A stretch of 64,000 nt of DNA from Flavobacteriaceae bacterium (GTDB lineage Bacteria > Bacteroidota > Bacteroidia > Flavobacteriales > Flavobacteriaceae), in the NCBI GenBank assembly GCA_029243165.1, contig JAQWSN010000011.1:1-64000 (forward strand), written 5' to 3'. The translations under genes and the position numbers were made by a program. Within the stretch, counting starts at the first letter, position 1. Each line of letters begins with the position of its first letter. Positions 1 through 6,866 of the stretch are shown in pieces. A model generated the notes under the pieces. It worked only from the letters and a program-made list of their open reading frames with translations, did not search any database and was not told the DNA's origin.

Positions 1-137
1 TCTTGGTAAAAAATAATTTCTGTGGTCCACCCTCTTTTTTTGAGAGAATCAATAATGGGCTTTGAGTCTCTTCGGAAACCATAAGGACCTTTGTCAGAGC
101 CGCCTCTGACTTCAAAAATAATTACGTGTTTTTTCAT
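1..137 (-). CDS. N-terminus of a Cj0069-like protein (partial)
   Basis: An open frame begins at the ATG at 137-135 and runs off the left edge without a stop, giving 45 residues. The N-terminus starts MKKHVIIFEVRGGSDKG, a hydrophobic first strand followed by a Gly-rich turn, and continues YGFRRD. From memory this resembles the start of the Cj0069 family, large uncharacterised cytoplasmic proteins I associate with an ATP-grasp-like fold; the family name is recall, not a search. The gene is the last visible member of the leftward gene set that begins at 3238. The catalytic part lies outside the window, so nothing can be said about its activity. Confidence 0.5.
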   Translation of the reverse strand, partial: MKKHVIIFEVRGGSDKGPYGFRRDSKPIIDSLKKRGWTTEIIFYQ

Positions 138-179
138 GTAGGTTAAGTATTTATTTAGATAAGATTGGATTTATTTTTT

Positions 180-632
180 TTAGGACATAGATCCCATGGC
201 AAAAATGCCAACTACAGACAGAAGAAAAATTAAAACATATGATCCGAGAGCAATAGCTGTTAAGATTCCAGTAATTTTCCAATACGATTTGAGATTCTTA
301 AACCCTTGTTCCAATAAAGTGCTGTCCTTGGTTTGTATTGCTAATTTTAAATTTAAAGAAAAGCGGTAGAGGTAGAGGTGAAGTATTAAGCAGATTGCTG
401 CGATTAGAAGATATGTAGCGGTAATAATTCCTATGCCAAATGAACTTATTGGATTGCTATTGAAGTCGACTGAAAAATTTTCAATAGTAGATATTATTGT
501 TCCAAATGAAATTGCAAAAATCACCATAAGTCCACAAAAAATAAAACCTGCGATAGACAAAAAATAGGTCCATTTTCGGGTTTCATTTTGGTAGTCCAGA
601 GCGTTTTTACTTAGTTGGATTTCTGGGTACAT
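180..632 (-). CDS. DUF5362-like small membrane protein
   Basis: A 150-residue membrane protein of unknown function. A cytoplasmic N-terminus with LSKNALDYQNETRKW is followed by four hydrophobic segments at roughly residues 22-45, 60-88 and 120-148, the middle stretch including a long helix. The C-terminal part reads LKSYWKITGILTAIALGSY, a pattern I associate with the DUF5362 family of Bacteroidota. The frame is open back to a TTG at 698, but I prefer the ATG at 632 because the extra 22 residues look unlike the family N-terminus. A box TACATTTG lies upstream at 734-741. The family assignment is moderate; no function is known. Confidence 0.6.
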   Translation of the reverse strand: MYPEIQLSKNALDYQNETRKWTYFLSIAGFIFCGLMVIFAISFGTIISTIENFSVDFNSNPISSFGIGIITATYLLIAAICLILHLYLYRFSLNLKLAIQTKDSTLLEQGFKNLKSYWKITGILTAIALGSYVLIFLLSVVGIFAMGSMS

Positions 633-727
633 AATTTTAGGTTTAGGACTAAAAAAATATTTAGCTCCAAACCCTAATTGAACAAAAGCAGAAAACAAAA
701 ACAGAATTTACAACAGATATGGAGCTG

Positions 728-743
728 TTTACACAAATGTAAA
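728..743. repeat. Short inverted repeat TTTACA-N4-TGTAAA
   Basis: Six-base arms (728-733 and 738-743) around the spacer CAAA form a palindrome that overlaps the -7 box of the DUF5362-like gene. The half-site resembles the TGTAAAC repeats found at 30.5-30.8 kb. It may be an operator; AT-richness makes chance occurrence possible. Confidence 0.35.
734..741 (-). promoter_or_regulatory. Predicted -7 box ahead of the DUF5362-like gene
   Basis: A perfect Bacteroidota TAnnTTTG match (TACATTTG on the minus strand). No clear TTG -33 element is seen. It overlaps the inverted repeat at 728-743. Confidence 0.4.
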
Positions 744-805
744 AAAAATAACCTACATAATTAATGGAATTTAAGTTTTAGCCAATAAAATTGATTTTTA
801 TTTCT

Positions 806-1210
806 TTATTGAAAATCATTGTTGGTGATTGTAAAGACACAGTCTTCCCTTGCATTCCGACCTCCTTTGCTATTTCTGATCCATTGGTCAGGATTCATGA
901 TGTCTTTTGTCAGTTTTTTACCACTACTTATTGATAATACTACTGAATCAATCATTTCAGTACAGTTGTAGTTTTCATCTACAAAACTACCAATGTGATC
1001 GTCCCAATAAATTTCTTTCGCTTCATTGGAATTAATCATTACAGTATTGTTATCCCCATAAATTGTAAAGAGTTTAACAGTAATTGTTTCTGAGGATTTG
1101 TTGTCAATGGTTTTTGTGAAAAAGGTACCTCCTTCGCAGGAATTCCAGAAGAATAATGAAATTATTCCTACGGAAATTAGAGCGTTACTTCTTTTAATTT
1201 TTTGAGACAT
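806..1210 (-). CDS. Small secreted lipoprotein, function unknown
   Basis: A 134-residue protein that starts with basic residues (MSQKIKRSN), then a hydrophobic stretch and a cysteine at position 25 in FWNSC, consistent with a signal-peptidase II lipobox and export to a membrane. The mature part is short, rich in Ser, Thr and Asn, and holds two further cysteines (NYNCTE and EDCVF) that could form a disulfide. I do not recognise a family. It sits 43 nt after the methyltransferase gene in the same leftward set, so co-transcription is likely. No function is proposed. Confidence 0.65.
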   Translation of the reverse strand: MSQKIKRSNALISVGIISLFFWNSCEGGTFFTKTIDNKSSETITVKLFTIYGDNNTVMINSNEAKEIYWDDHIGSFVDENYNCTEMIDSVVLSISSGKKLTKDIMNPDQWIRNSKGGRNAREDCVFTITNNDFQ

Positions 1211-1253
1211 TTTTGTGGGTTTTAAGTTTTGGGAATATTTTTATTTCAAGCAT

Positions 1254-2024
1254 TTATTTTTTTGTTCCAAGTAAATACAGGATGACTCCAGGACCGGACT
1301 TGAGTCTGTCAATATCCCAATCGTAAAATTCGTTTCCATCTAAACTTTTAACCAATGCTTTCATTTCTTTTACGGAATAGGTTCGAAAGGCTGACACCAA
1401 ACCATCCCAAAGAACAAACAAGGGTACAATTGGAATCAAATAGGTAAATACAATTCGACCTATTTTAAAGGGTTTGATCAATGGAGTGGTCAACAAAACA
1501 CTTATTGGAGAAAATAGCATGGCTAAAATACTAGGAATACTTCTTTCTTGTGCTTCAAAAACTGCAATTGAACATTTTGAGTCAATCGTATTTTGAAGGA
1601 TTTTTTTAGCCTCTTCCGGCTTGAAATGGTGTAATGATAAAAACTGTGTTCTCAATCCAATCAATTCTTTAGGGACACTTCTTGCGTCAATCGGAGTTTT
1701 AATGTAGTTGAAGTTGTTCGCTTTTTTTTTAGTAAAATCAAATGCCGGAATGTTAGGGTAGTAGTCGGTAAGAGTGATTTTTAGATTGGGGTGGTCTTTT
1801 ATCAGTCTTTTATTTAGCTCAATAAGTCCACCACCGCCACCTGAACCTAAATCAATAATATGATTTGATTTGCTTTTTAGAAGACCTTTTTTAATAATCG
1901 GAATTACAGGAGTGAAGATTTTCATTTTGTTTGCTAAAAATTGTAAAAAGTCAGTTCCATAGTTTCTTAAAAATTGTGGAAACCATTTTTGATCTTCAAA
2001 TTCAAATAGATGTATTCTTTTCAT
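1254..2024 (-). CDS. Membrane-associated class I SAM methyltransferase-like protein
   Basis: A 256-residue protein with the class I SAM-binding motif IIDLGSGGGGG at residues 56-66, followed by an acidic strand end (LTDYYPN) typical of the residue that holds the SAM ribose. The post-motif region has LSLHHF where an NPPF-like or catalytic motif might sit. Residues about 160-210 contain two hydrophobic stretches ending LFVLWDGLVSA, unusual for a soluble methyltransferase and suggesting membrane association and a lipid or hydrophobic substrate. Its ATG overlaps the stop of the TPR lipoprotein gene as ATGA, so the two are translationally coupled. The substrate cannot be told from the sequence. Confidence 0.75.
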   Translation of the reverse strand: MKRIHLFEFEDQKWFPQFLRNYGTDFLQFLANKMKIFTPVIPIIKKGLLKSKSNHIIDLGSGGGGGLIELNKRLIKDHPNLKITLTDYYPNIPAFDFTKKKANNFNYIKTPIDARSVPKELIGLRTQFLSLHHFKPEEAKKILQNTIDSKCSIAVFEAQERSIPSILAMLFSPISVLLTTPLIKPFKIGRIVFTYLIPIVPLFVLWDGLVSAFRTYSVKEMKALVKSLDGNEFYDWDIDRLKSGPGVILYLLGTKK

Positions 2025-3238
2025 TTCTTTTTTTGAGAGATATTGTTTTCCATTATGTTTTTTTTAAGGGTCAATAGTTTTAATTTCAGATAAATTGCCC
2101 CGGATTGATCAAGATTTTTTGCTTTTTCACCCAAGAGATTAAGCGCCATTTCTTTGTTAGTATTTGCTTTTATCTTAGCCTCAACCAATGATGCCAATAC
2201 ATCAGCTTCTTGAGAAAAATAAGTTGCTCTAGGATTTTTAAATACATCAATTTGTTTTTGCGCCTCAATGGTATTCCCTGTATCGTAATAAAATTCAGCT
2301 AAAAATGCTCTTGCTAACATTTCATAAAAAATTTCGTTGGTCTTTAAAAAATCAACCGAGGCTTTGAGTGATGAAATAGCTGCATCATATTCCCCTATTT
2401 CCCAAAGAAATCGTGAGTAATAGACCTCAAAAACAAACTTGTCTCTATCGTTTTTTTGTTTGCTCAATTCCAGTCCGCTGGTGTAAAATACCTCCGCTTC
2501 TTCTATCTTATTTTGAGCTAATAAGGTTTCTCCCAAGTTGGTGTTAGCCTCAATTATGGCATGTCTATCGTTGTCTGCTTGAGCTTGTTCAACTGCCATA
2601 CGGCCATATTTTTCGGAGGTATTTAAGTCATTCATTAATCGATACTGCCACGATAGATTCATTAAAGTGTACCACAACCCATTATTTTTCTCTTTTTTAG
2701 CGTAGTGTTGATTGGCAATTTTGGTGTATTCAATTGCCTTACTTAGAGGGATACTTCCTGAAACTGTGGCATCGTATCCGTAATTATTGTAAACCATTGC
2801 TTTGGCATCAGCGTCTTTCAATTGCTCTACAACATACAACTGACGTTTTTGATGATCAAAGGTTTCATCAAAACCTTTGCCCAATTCAAAATAAGACCAA
2901 CTCAATACATTATTTAGTTTGTATTCTAGTGGGTAGTTTTTGATAATTTCACAAAGATGACTTCCTTTTTTTCCGTAAAGTACAGCATTATTAAAGTCTC
3001 CTGATAATGCTGAAGCTCTTGCTATCAAATAGTTTGATTCTATGATTCCAAGGGTGTCTTGAATACTGGTGTAGTTTTTAAGAGCATCTTTTGCAAAGTT
3101 TAGAGCCGATAAAAATTCATTTGACTCCATTGCTTTCGAAGCACTTTCTCTTAGATTTTCAGCTTTAATAGAAATGGAGTTTTCACTGCAAGATTCTAGT
3201 ACAAAAATTGCAATGAATAAAAATTTAAAAAGTTTCAT
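2021..3238 (-). CDS. TPR-repeat lipoprotein
   Basis: A 405-residue protein with a lipoprotein signal: a hydrophobic N-terminus and Cys17 in VLESC. The mature part is helical with repeated TPR-like pairs (AKDALKNY, YLIARASALSGDFNNAV, NLGETLLAQNKIEEAEVFY, YYDTGNTIEAQKQI) across most of its length, as in tetratricopeptide scaffolds. Similar Bacteroidota proteins often carry a C-terminal kinase or HTH domain; here the protein ends after the repeats in a lysine-rich tail, so it would be a pure scaffold. It heads the leftward gene set and overlaps the methyltransferase gene by 4 nt. A partner cannot be named. Confidence 0.8.
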   Translation of the reverse strand: MKLFKFLFIAIFVLESCSENSISIKAENLRESASKAMESNEFLSALNFAKDALKNYTSIQDTLGIIESNYLIARASALSGDFNNAVLYGKKGSHLCEIIKNYPLEYKLNNVLSWSYFELGKGFDETFDHQKRQLYVVEQLKDADAKAMVYNNYGYDATVSGSIPLSKAIEYTKIANQHYAKKEKNNGLWYTLMNLSWQYRLMNDLNTSEKYGRMAVEQAQADNDRHAIIEANTNLGETLLAQNKIEEAEVFYTSGLELSKQKNDRDKFVFEVYYSRFLWEIGEYDAAISSLKASVDFLKTNEIFYEMLARAFLAEFYYDTGNTIEAQKQIDVFKNPRATYFSQEADVLASLVEAKIKANTNKEMALNLLGEKAKNLDQSGAIYLKLKLLTLKKNIMENNISQKKK

Positions 3239-3254
3239 GGTCTTAATTTTTTTC

Positions 3255-3262
3255 CCAAAGTA
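3255..3262 (-). promoter_or_regulatory. Possible variant promoter of the TPR lipoprotein gene
   Basis: The minus strand reads TACTTTGG (TA-N-TTTG, one base shorter than consensus), with TTTG at 3279-3282, 16 nt upstream. The 250-nt gap 3239-3488 shows nothing else I can support. Confidence 0.25.
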
Positions 3263-3488
3263 ATCTGACTTACTATGTCAAACTTTTGTATTGCCTTTCT
3301 GAACTATTCCAGTTGACGAATAGAATTGACTGTTGATCCGTTTAGATTAGAAATCTAGAATCCTTTCGGAAAATGAAATATGATTTTTTTTTAAAGAAGG
3401 GCATGTATTATTGGGGTTGTATTAAAAATAGATTAAAGACTAACAGAAGTAAATGTATTAAATTTTAACGATAAAAGAAAAGCTTGGT

Positions 3489-4922
3489 TTAAGGTTGGTA
3501 ACCAAACATTTGACTCTTTTTAATCATTTCAGCAATTCCAACCGGTAGGTCTTCTTCCCAGCCTTTTTCATTTTTTTTGATTTTTTGAAGAATTTCTCTA
3601 GAGAAAATATTGAGATGGCTTTCTTCGTAATCGAAAATATCCACAATTTTTCCGTTGTATTTGAAGAATTTATAAAAATCCTTCATACGCGGATGGAGCT
3701 TTAAGTTGTTGCTGTCTGTTATGTCTCCATTTTCGTCGTTACGCATAGGATAGAGATACACCTTAAGGTTGTTGTAAAACATTTTCCCAAAGGCTTCCAA
3801 AATTCCTCCACTCAGATCTTGATAATACTGTTCGTCAAAAATTTCCACAAAATTATTGACACCCATTGCAAGACCTACCTGTTTTTTGGTGTAATGAGAG
3901 AAATAGTCAACCAAACGATAATATTCTTTGAAATTTGATATCATTACCGTATGTCCTAATGAACAAAGGAGTTTGGCGCGATCCATGAAATCTTTTTCAT
4001 CAATTTCACCTTGCGCCCTGAGGTTTGATAGGGTAATTTCAAAAATAACCTCAGTTTTGTTTTCATCTACATTTTCCTCCTTGGTAAAAATCTCGTAAGA
4101 TTTTTCAAGCATATCAGTATTGACTTTGGTTACAGGTCTAAAGCTTCCTCGTAAAGCAAGGATGTTCTTTTTGTACAGAACTCTTGCGGGCAGTACATTA
4201 TTTCCATGAGAATCAAACATTACGGCTTCAGTCATTCCATTACGGATCAGTTGCAAGCTCATCAATCGGTTATCCACGTTCTTGAATTGAGGACCTGAAA
4301 AGTTGATGGTGTCAATTTCAATGGCATCGCTATCGATATGATCATAGAGGTAGCGAAGTAATTTTTTAGGGTTGTGATGTTTGTAAAATGCTCCATAGAC
4401 CAGATTAGCCCCCATATGTCCTAAAGCCTCCTGTTGAAGACGCGCTTCGGTTTGGTGAAAGCGAACGTGAAGCACAATTTGGTTGTAGGGTCCTTCGGGT
4501 TCGGTTTGAAAACGAATACCCATCCATCCGTGTCCTTTAAATTTTTTTGCAAAATCAATGGTTGCCACGGTATTGGCAAGGGTGAAAAACATCTTATTGG
4601 GTTGATCCGCTTTTGGGATTCTTTTTTTGAGTAAACGCATTTCATGCGTCATCATTTTATCCAAACGTGTTTCTGTAACATACCGTCCATCGGTTTCTTC
4701 ACCGTAGATGGTGTCACTAAAGTTTTTGTCATATGCGCTAATCGTTTTAGCGATGGTCCCAGAAGATCCCCCGACTTTAAAAAAGTGTCGAGCAACTTCT
4801 TGACCTGCACCGATCTCTGCAAAGGTTCCGTAAATGAATGGGTTTAGGTTGATTCGAAGTGCTTTGGCTTCAATGGAAGGTTTGTTGTCGAAACCATGAT
4901 CTCCTCTAATTGTAACGCTCAT
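3489..4922 (-). CDS. Conserved protein of unknown function, sometimes labelled nicotinate-nucleotide adenylyltransferase
   Basis: A 477-residue cytoplasmic protein that I recognise as a widely conserved Bacteroidota protein, but without an established role. Databases often attach the name nicotinate-nucleotide adenylyltransferase. I see no HxGH or ISSTxxR nucleotidyltransferase motif to support that. Notable stretches are the N-terminal PFIYGTFAEIGAGQEVARHFF, the Gly/Ser-rich VGGSSGTIAKTISAYD, and MGIRFQTEPEGPYNQI. The frame is open to 5009, but the ATG at 4922 (MSVTIRGDHG) fits the conserved start, avoids overlap with the divergent MBL gene and is 17 nt after a perfect -7 box. No signal peptide or membrane helix is visible. 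Confidence 0.7.
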   Translation of the reverse strand: MSVTIRGDHGFDNKPSIEAKALRINLNPFIYGTFAEIGAGQEVARHFFKVGGSSGTIAKTISAYDKNFSDTIYGEETDGRYVTETRLDKMMTHEMRLLKKRIPKADQPNKMFFTLANTVATIDFAKKFKGHGWMGIRFQTEPEGPYNQIVLHVRFHQTEARLQQEALGHMGANLVYGAFYKHHNPKKLLRYLYDHIDSDAIEIDTINFSGPQFKNVDNRLMSLQLIRNGMTEAVMFDSHGNNVLPARVLYKKNILALRGSFRPVTKVNTDMLEKSYEIFTKEENVDENKTEVIFEITLSNLRAQGEIDEKDFMDRAKLLCSLGHTVMISNFKEYYRLVDYFSHYTKKQVGLAMGVNNFVEIFDEQYYQDLSGGILEAFGKMFYNNLKVYLYPMRNDENGDITDSNNLKLHPRMKDFYKFFKYNGKIVDIFDYEESHLNIFSREILQKIKKNEKGWEEDLPVGIAEMIKKSQMFGYQP

Positions 4923-4939
4923 CGTTCTATTTATTGATT

Positions 4940-4947
4940 CAAAAATA
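4940..4947 (-). promoter_or_regulatory. Predicted -7 box of the conserved unknown gene
   Basis: Minus-strand TATTTTTG, a perfect TAnnTTTG match 17 nt before the ATG. A TTTTG occurs 24 nt further upstream, slightly long for a -33 element. Confidence 0.5.
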
Positions 4948-4979
4948 CAAAGTTCCATGGTATGTAAAAAGCAAAACGA

Positions 4980-4987
4980 TACCTTTG
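4980..4987 (+). promoter_or_regulatory. Predicted -7 box of the MBL-fold gene
   Basis: TACCTTTG matches TAnnTTTG exactly and ends only 7 nt before the ATG at 4995, implying a leaderless or nearly leaderless mRNA if used. Confidence 0.5.
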
Positions 4988-4994
4988 TTGTAAG

Positions 4995-5765
4995 ATGTTG
5001 AAAATTCATTTTTTAGGGACGGGAACTTCACAAGGAATTCCAGTAATTGGCAGTACGCATCCCGTTTGCTTGAGTAATAATTCGAAGGACAAGCGGCTTC
5101 GAGTTTCGGTTTTAATTCAGTGGGAAAACACCCACTTAGTGATAGACTGCGGACCGGATTTTAGACAACAAATGCTTCGAACGGATTGTATACATTTGGA
5201 TGGAATTTTATTTACTCACGAACACGCAGATCATACTGCAGGCTTAGACGATATTCGCCCGTATTTTTTCCGTCAGGGTGACATACCGATTTACGGAAGC
5301 AAGCGAGTAATAGAGAATTTAAATTTACGCTTTGGGTACATTTTTTCTTCTGAAAATAAATATCCTGGCGCACCTTCTGTCGAGCAAAATGTCATTGATG
5401 CTCAAACTCCTTTTGCATTTAAAAATAAAACGGTAACTCCCATTGAAGTGTATCACAATACCCTCTCCGTCTTGGGATTTCGAATCGATAATTTTTGCTA
5501 TTTGACTGATGTAAAAACCATTGCGGAAGAAGAACATCAAAAACTTAAAAATTTAGACGTATTGGTTTTGAGCGCTTTGCGCACAGAACCCCATCCCAAT
5601 CATTTAAATTTGGATGAAGCTTTGAAAATGATCGAAAAAATAAAACCTAAAAAGGTTTATTTAACTCACATCAGTCACCTCATGGGTTTTCACGATGAAG
5701 TGAGTAAAGACCTTCCTCCAAATGTATTTTTAGCCTATGATACCTTAACGGTAACTTCTAATTGA
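4995..5765 (+). CDS. MBL-fold metallohydrolase, PhnP-like
   Basis: A 256-residue metallo-beta-lactamase-fold hydrolase. The N-terminus MLKIHFLGTGTSQGIPVIGS is the first strand and turn of the PhnP/RNase Z side of the family. The metal-binding motif THEHADHTAGLDD lies at residues 74-86, with an Asp in VIDCGPDF (about 49-56) and a later His in YLTHISHLMG (about 227-236), so the two-metal site looks complete. Relatives cleave phosphodiesters, for example cyclic phosphates in PhnP. No phn genes are nearby, so the substrate is open. It is divergent from the conserved unknown gene and followed by a membrane-anchored small protein. Confidence 0.85.
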   Translation: MLKIHFLGTGTSQGIPVIGSTHPVCLSNNSKDKRLRVSVLIQWENTHLVIDCGPDFRQQMLRTDCIHLDGILFTHEHADHTAGLDDIRPYFFRQGDIPIYGSKRVIENLNLRFGYIFSSENKYPGAPSVEQNVIDAQTPFAFKNKTVTPIEVYHNTLSVLGFRIDNFCYLTDVKTIAEEEHQKLKNLDVLVLSALRTEPHPNHLNLDEALKMIEKIKPKKVYLTHISHLMGFHDEVSKDLPPNVFLAYDTLTVTSN

Positions 5766-5770
5766 GTTGT

Positions 5771-6229
5771 ATGAAATTTAAAATTGTTTTTTATTTATTT
5801 TTATTTGTATGTATCATCTTGTTTTTTCAGTTGATTAACACAAACAAAATCCTAAATCATCAAGACCGTCTGATTCAAAATCAAAACAGTTTGCAGATTC
5901 GATTAAAGGACTCTCTTGCAAGTTTAAAACAGACTCTGGCTGTTCAGAATTTTTTTAGTTTAAAGGAAAGTGATAAAATAGCACTTGAGATTGATGCAAT
6001 AAAATCCCAACTTTTGTCTTACAACACCAAGGGAGATTTAAATTTATTGATCAATTTACTTCCCCAAAACGAACGCTTTTTAGTTGACAACATTCAGTTT
6101 GTTAATGGAGAGTGGATTTTGATTGGGTTTCGTGGAGATAAGCATTGGGGACAAGCTTTTTTAACTTACAAGAAAGTAGCTAAAGGTTTTGAGTTCAAGG
6201 TAGTGAATACGGTTATTAACAACTTATAG
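5771..6229 (+). CDS. Membrane-anchored small protein, function unknown
   Basis: A 152-residue protein with a single N-terminal hydrophobic segment (residues 4-21), then a Gln/Asn-rich region that looks like a coiled coil (ILNHQDRLIQNQNSLQIRL), and a small C-terminal globular part ending WGQAFLTYKKVAKGFEF. It is probably an inner-membrane-anchored periplasmic protein. The TTG at 5762 would extend it by three codons; the ATG at 5771 is the more natural start. It lies 5 nt after the MBL gene and is likely co-transcribed. The last 6 nt overlap the end of the convergent hydrolase gene. I do not recognise a family. Confidence 0.6.
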   Translation: MKFKIVFYLFLFVCIILFFQLINTNKILNHQDRLIQNQNSLQIRLKDSLASLKQTLAVQNFFSLKESDKIALEIDAIKSQLLSYNTKGDLNLLINLLPQNERFLVDNIQFVNGEWILIGFRGDKHWGQAFLTYKKVAKGFEFKVVNTVINNL

Positions 6230-6856
6230 GTTGGTTTTGGTTATCCAATCCATGAGCTGAGAAAAATTCTCTTGTGAAACATTGTGTCCGTCATCATACT
6301 CAAAGTAACTAATCGCCTCGTATTTTTTACTTAGAGGTTCAATACTTTCTCTAGGTTGACTAATGGGTATCACGGGATCATTTATTCCGTGACTTGCATA
6401 TGCCTTAAAAGTTGGAGGCTTGCTTGTATCTACACTTTCGTGAATCATACCACTCAATGCTAAAATCCTTCTAATCATCAGAGGATAATGATAAGCAATT
6501 GCCCAACTCAAGATGGCTCCTTGACTGAAACCCAGTAAACTGATGTCCTTGGGGTCAAGATTGTGGAGCTCGATAAGTTCTTTTATTGTTTTGACAATTA
6601 AATCAACGGCTTGCCAAGCAGCATCTACTTCTGAGGTCACAACTCCTGAAGCATCCATTTGAAGAGGATACCAAGCATAGCTATTTAAGCCTAATGATAA
6701 AGGTGCTTGAATGGCAATAATCGTATGATTGTTTGGCAAGTAAGGCGCAAAACTGAATAAATCATCGGCATGGCTTCCATAACCGTGAATCAAGATTATG
6801 GTTGGGGTGGTTTGTTTATCGGATTGGGTAGCGTTTTGAATGCGGTACTCAAGCAT
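6224..6856 (-). CDS. Alpha/beta hydrolase, phospholipase/carboxylesterase family
   Basis: A 210-residue cytoplasmic serine hydrolase of the YpfH/carboxylesterase type. The oxyanion turn HGYG is at residues 24-27, the nucleophile Ser111 is in GFSQGA, and the rest of the triad fits Asp160 (GINDPVIP) and His191 (DDGHNV). The length matches the family (200-230 residues). There is no signal peptide. It follows the dihydroorotase-like gene by 10 nt on the same strand, so both are probably one transcript from the promoter at 8137-8144. Relatives hydrolyse short-chain esters or lysophospholipids; the natural substrate is unknown. Confidence 0.85.
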   Translation of the reverse strand: MLEYRIQNATQSDKQTTPTIILIHGYGSHADDLFSFAPYLPNNHTIIAIQAPLSLGLNSYAWYPLQMDASGVVTSEVDAAWQAVDLIVKTIKELIELHNLDPKDISLLGFSQGAILSWAIAYHYPLMIRRILALSGMIHESVDTSKPPTFKAYASHGINDPVIPISQPRESIEPLSKKYEAISYFEYDDGHNVSQENFSQLMDWITKTNL

Positions 6857-6866
6857 TTTAGTGTTT

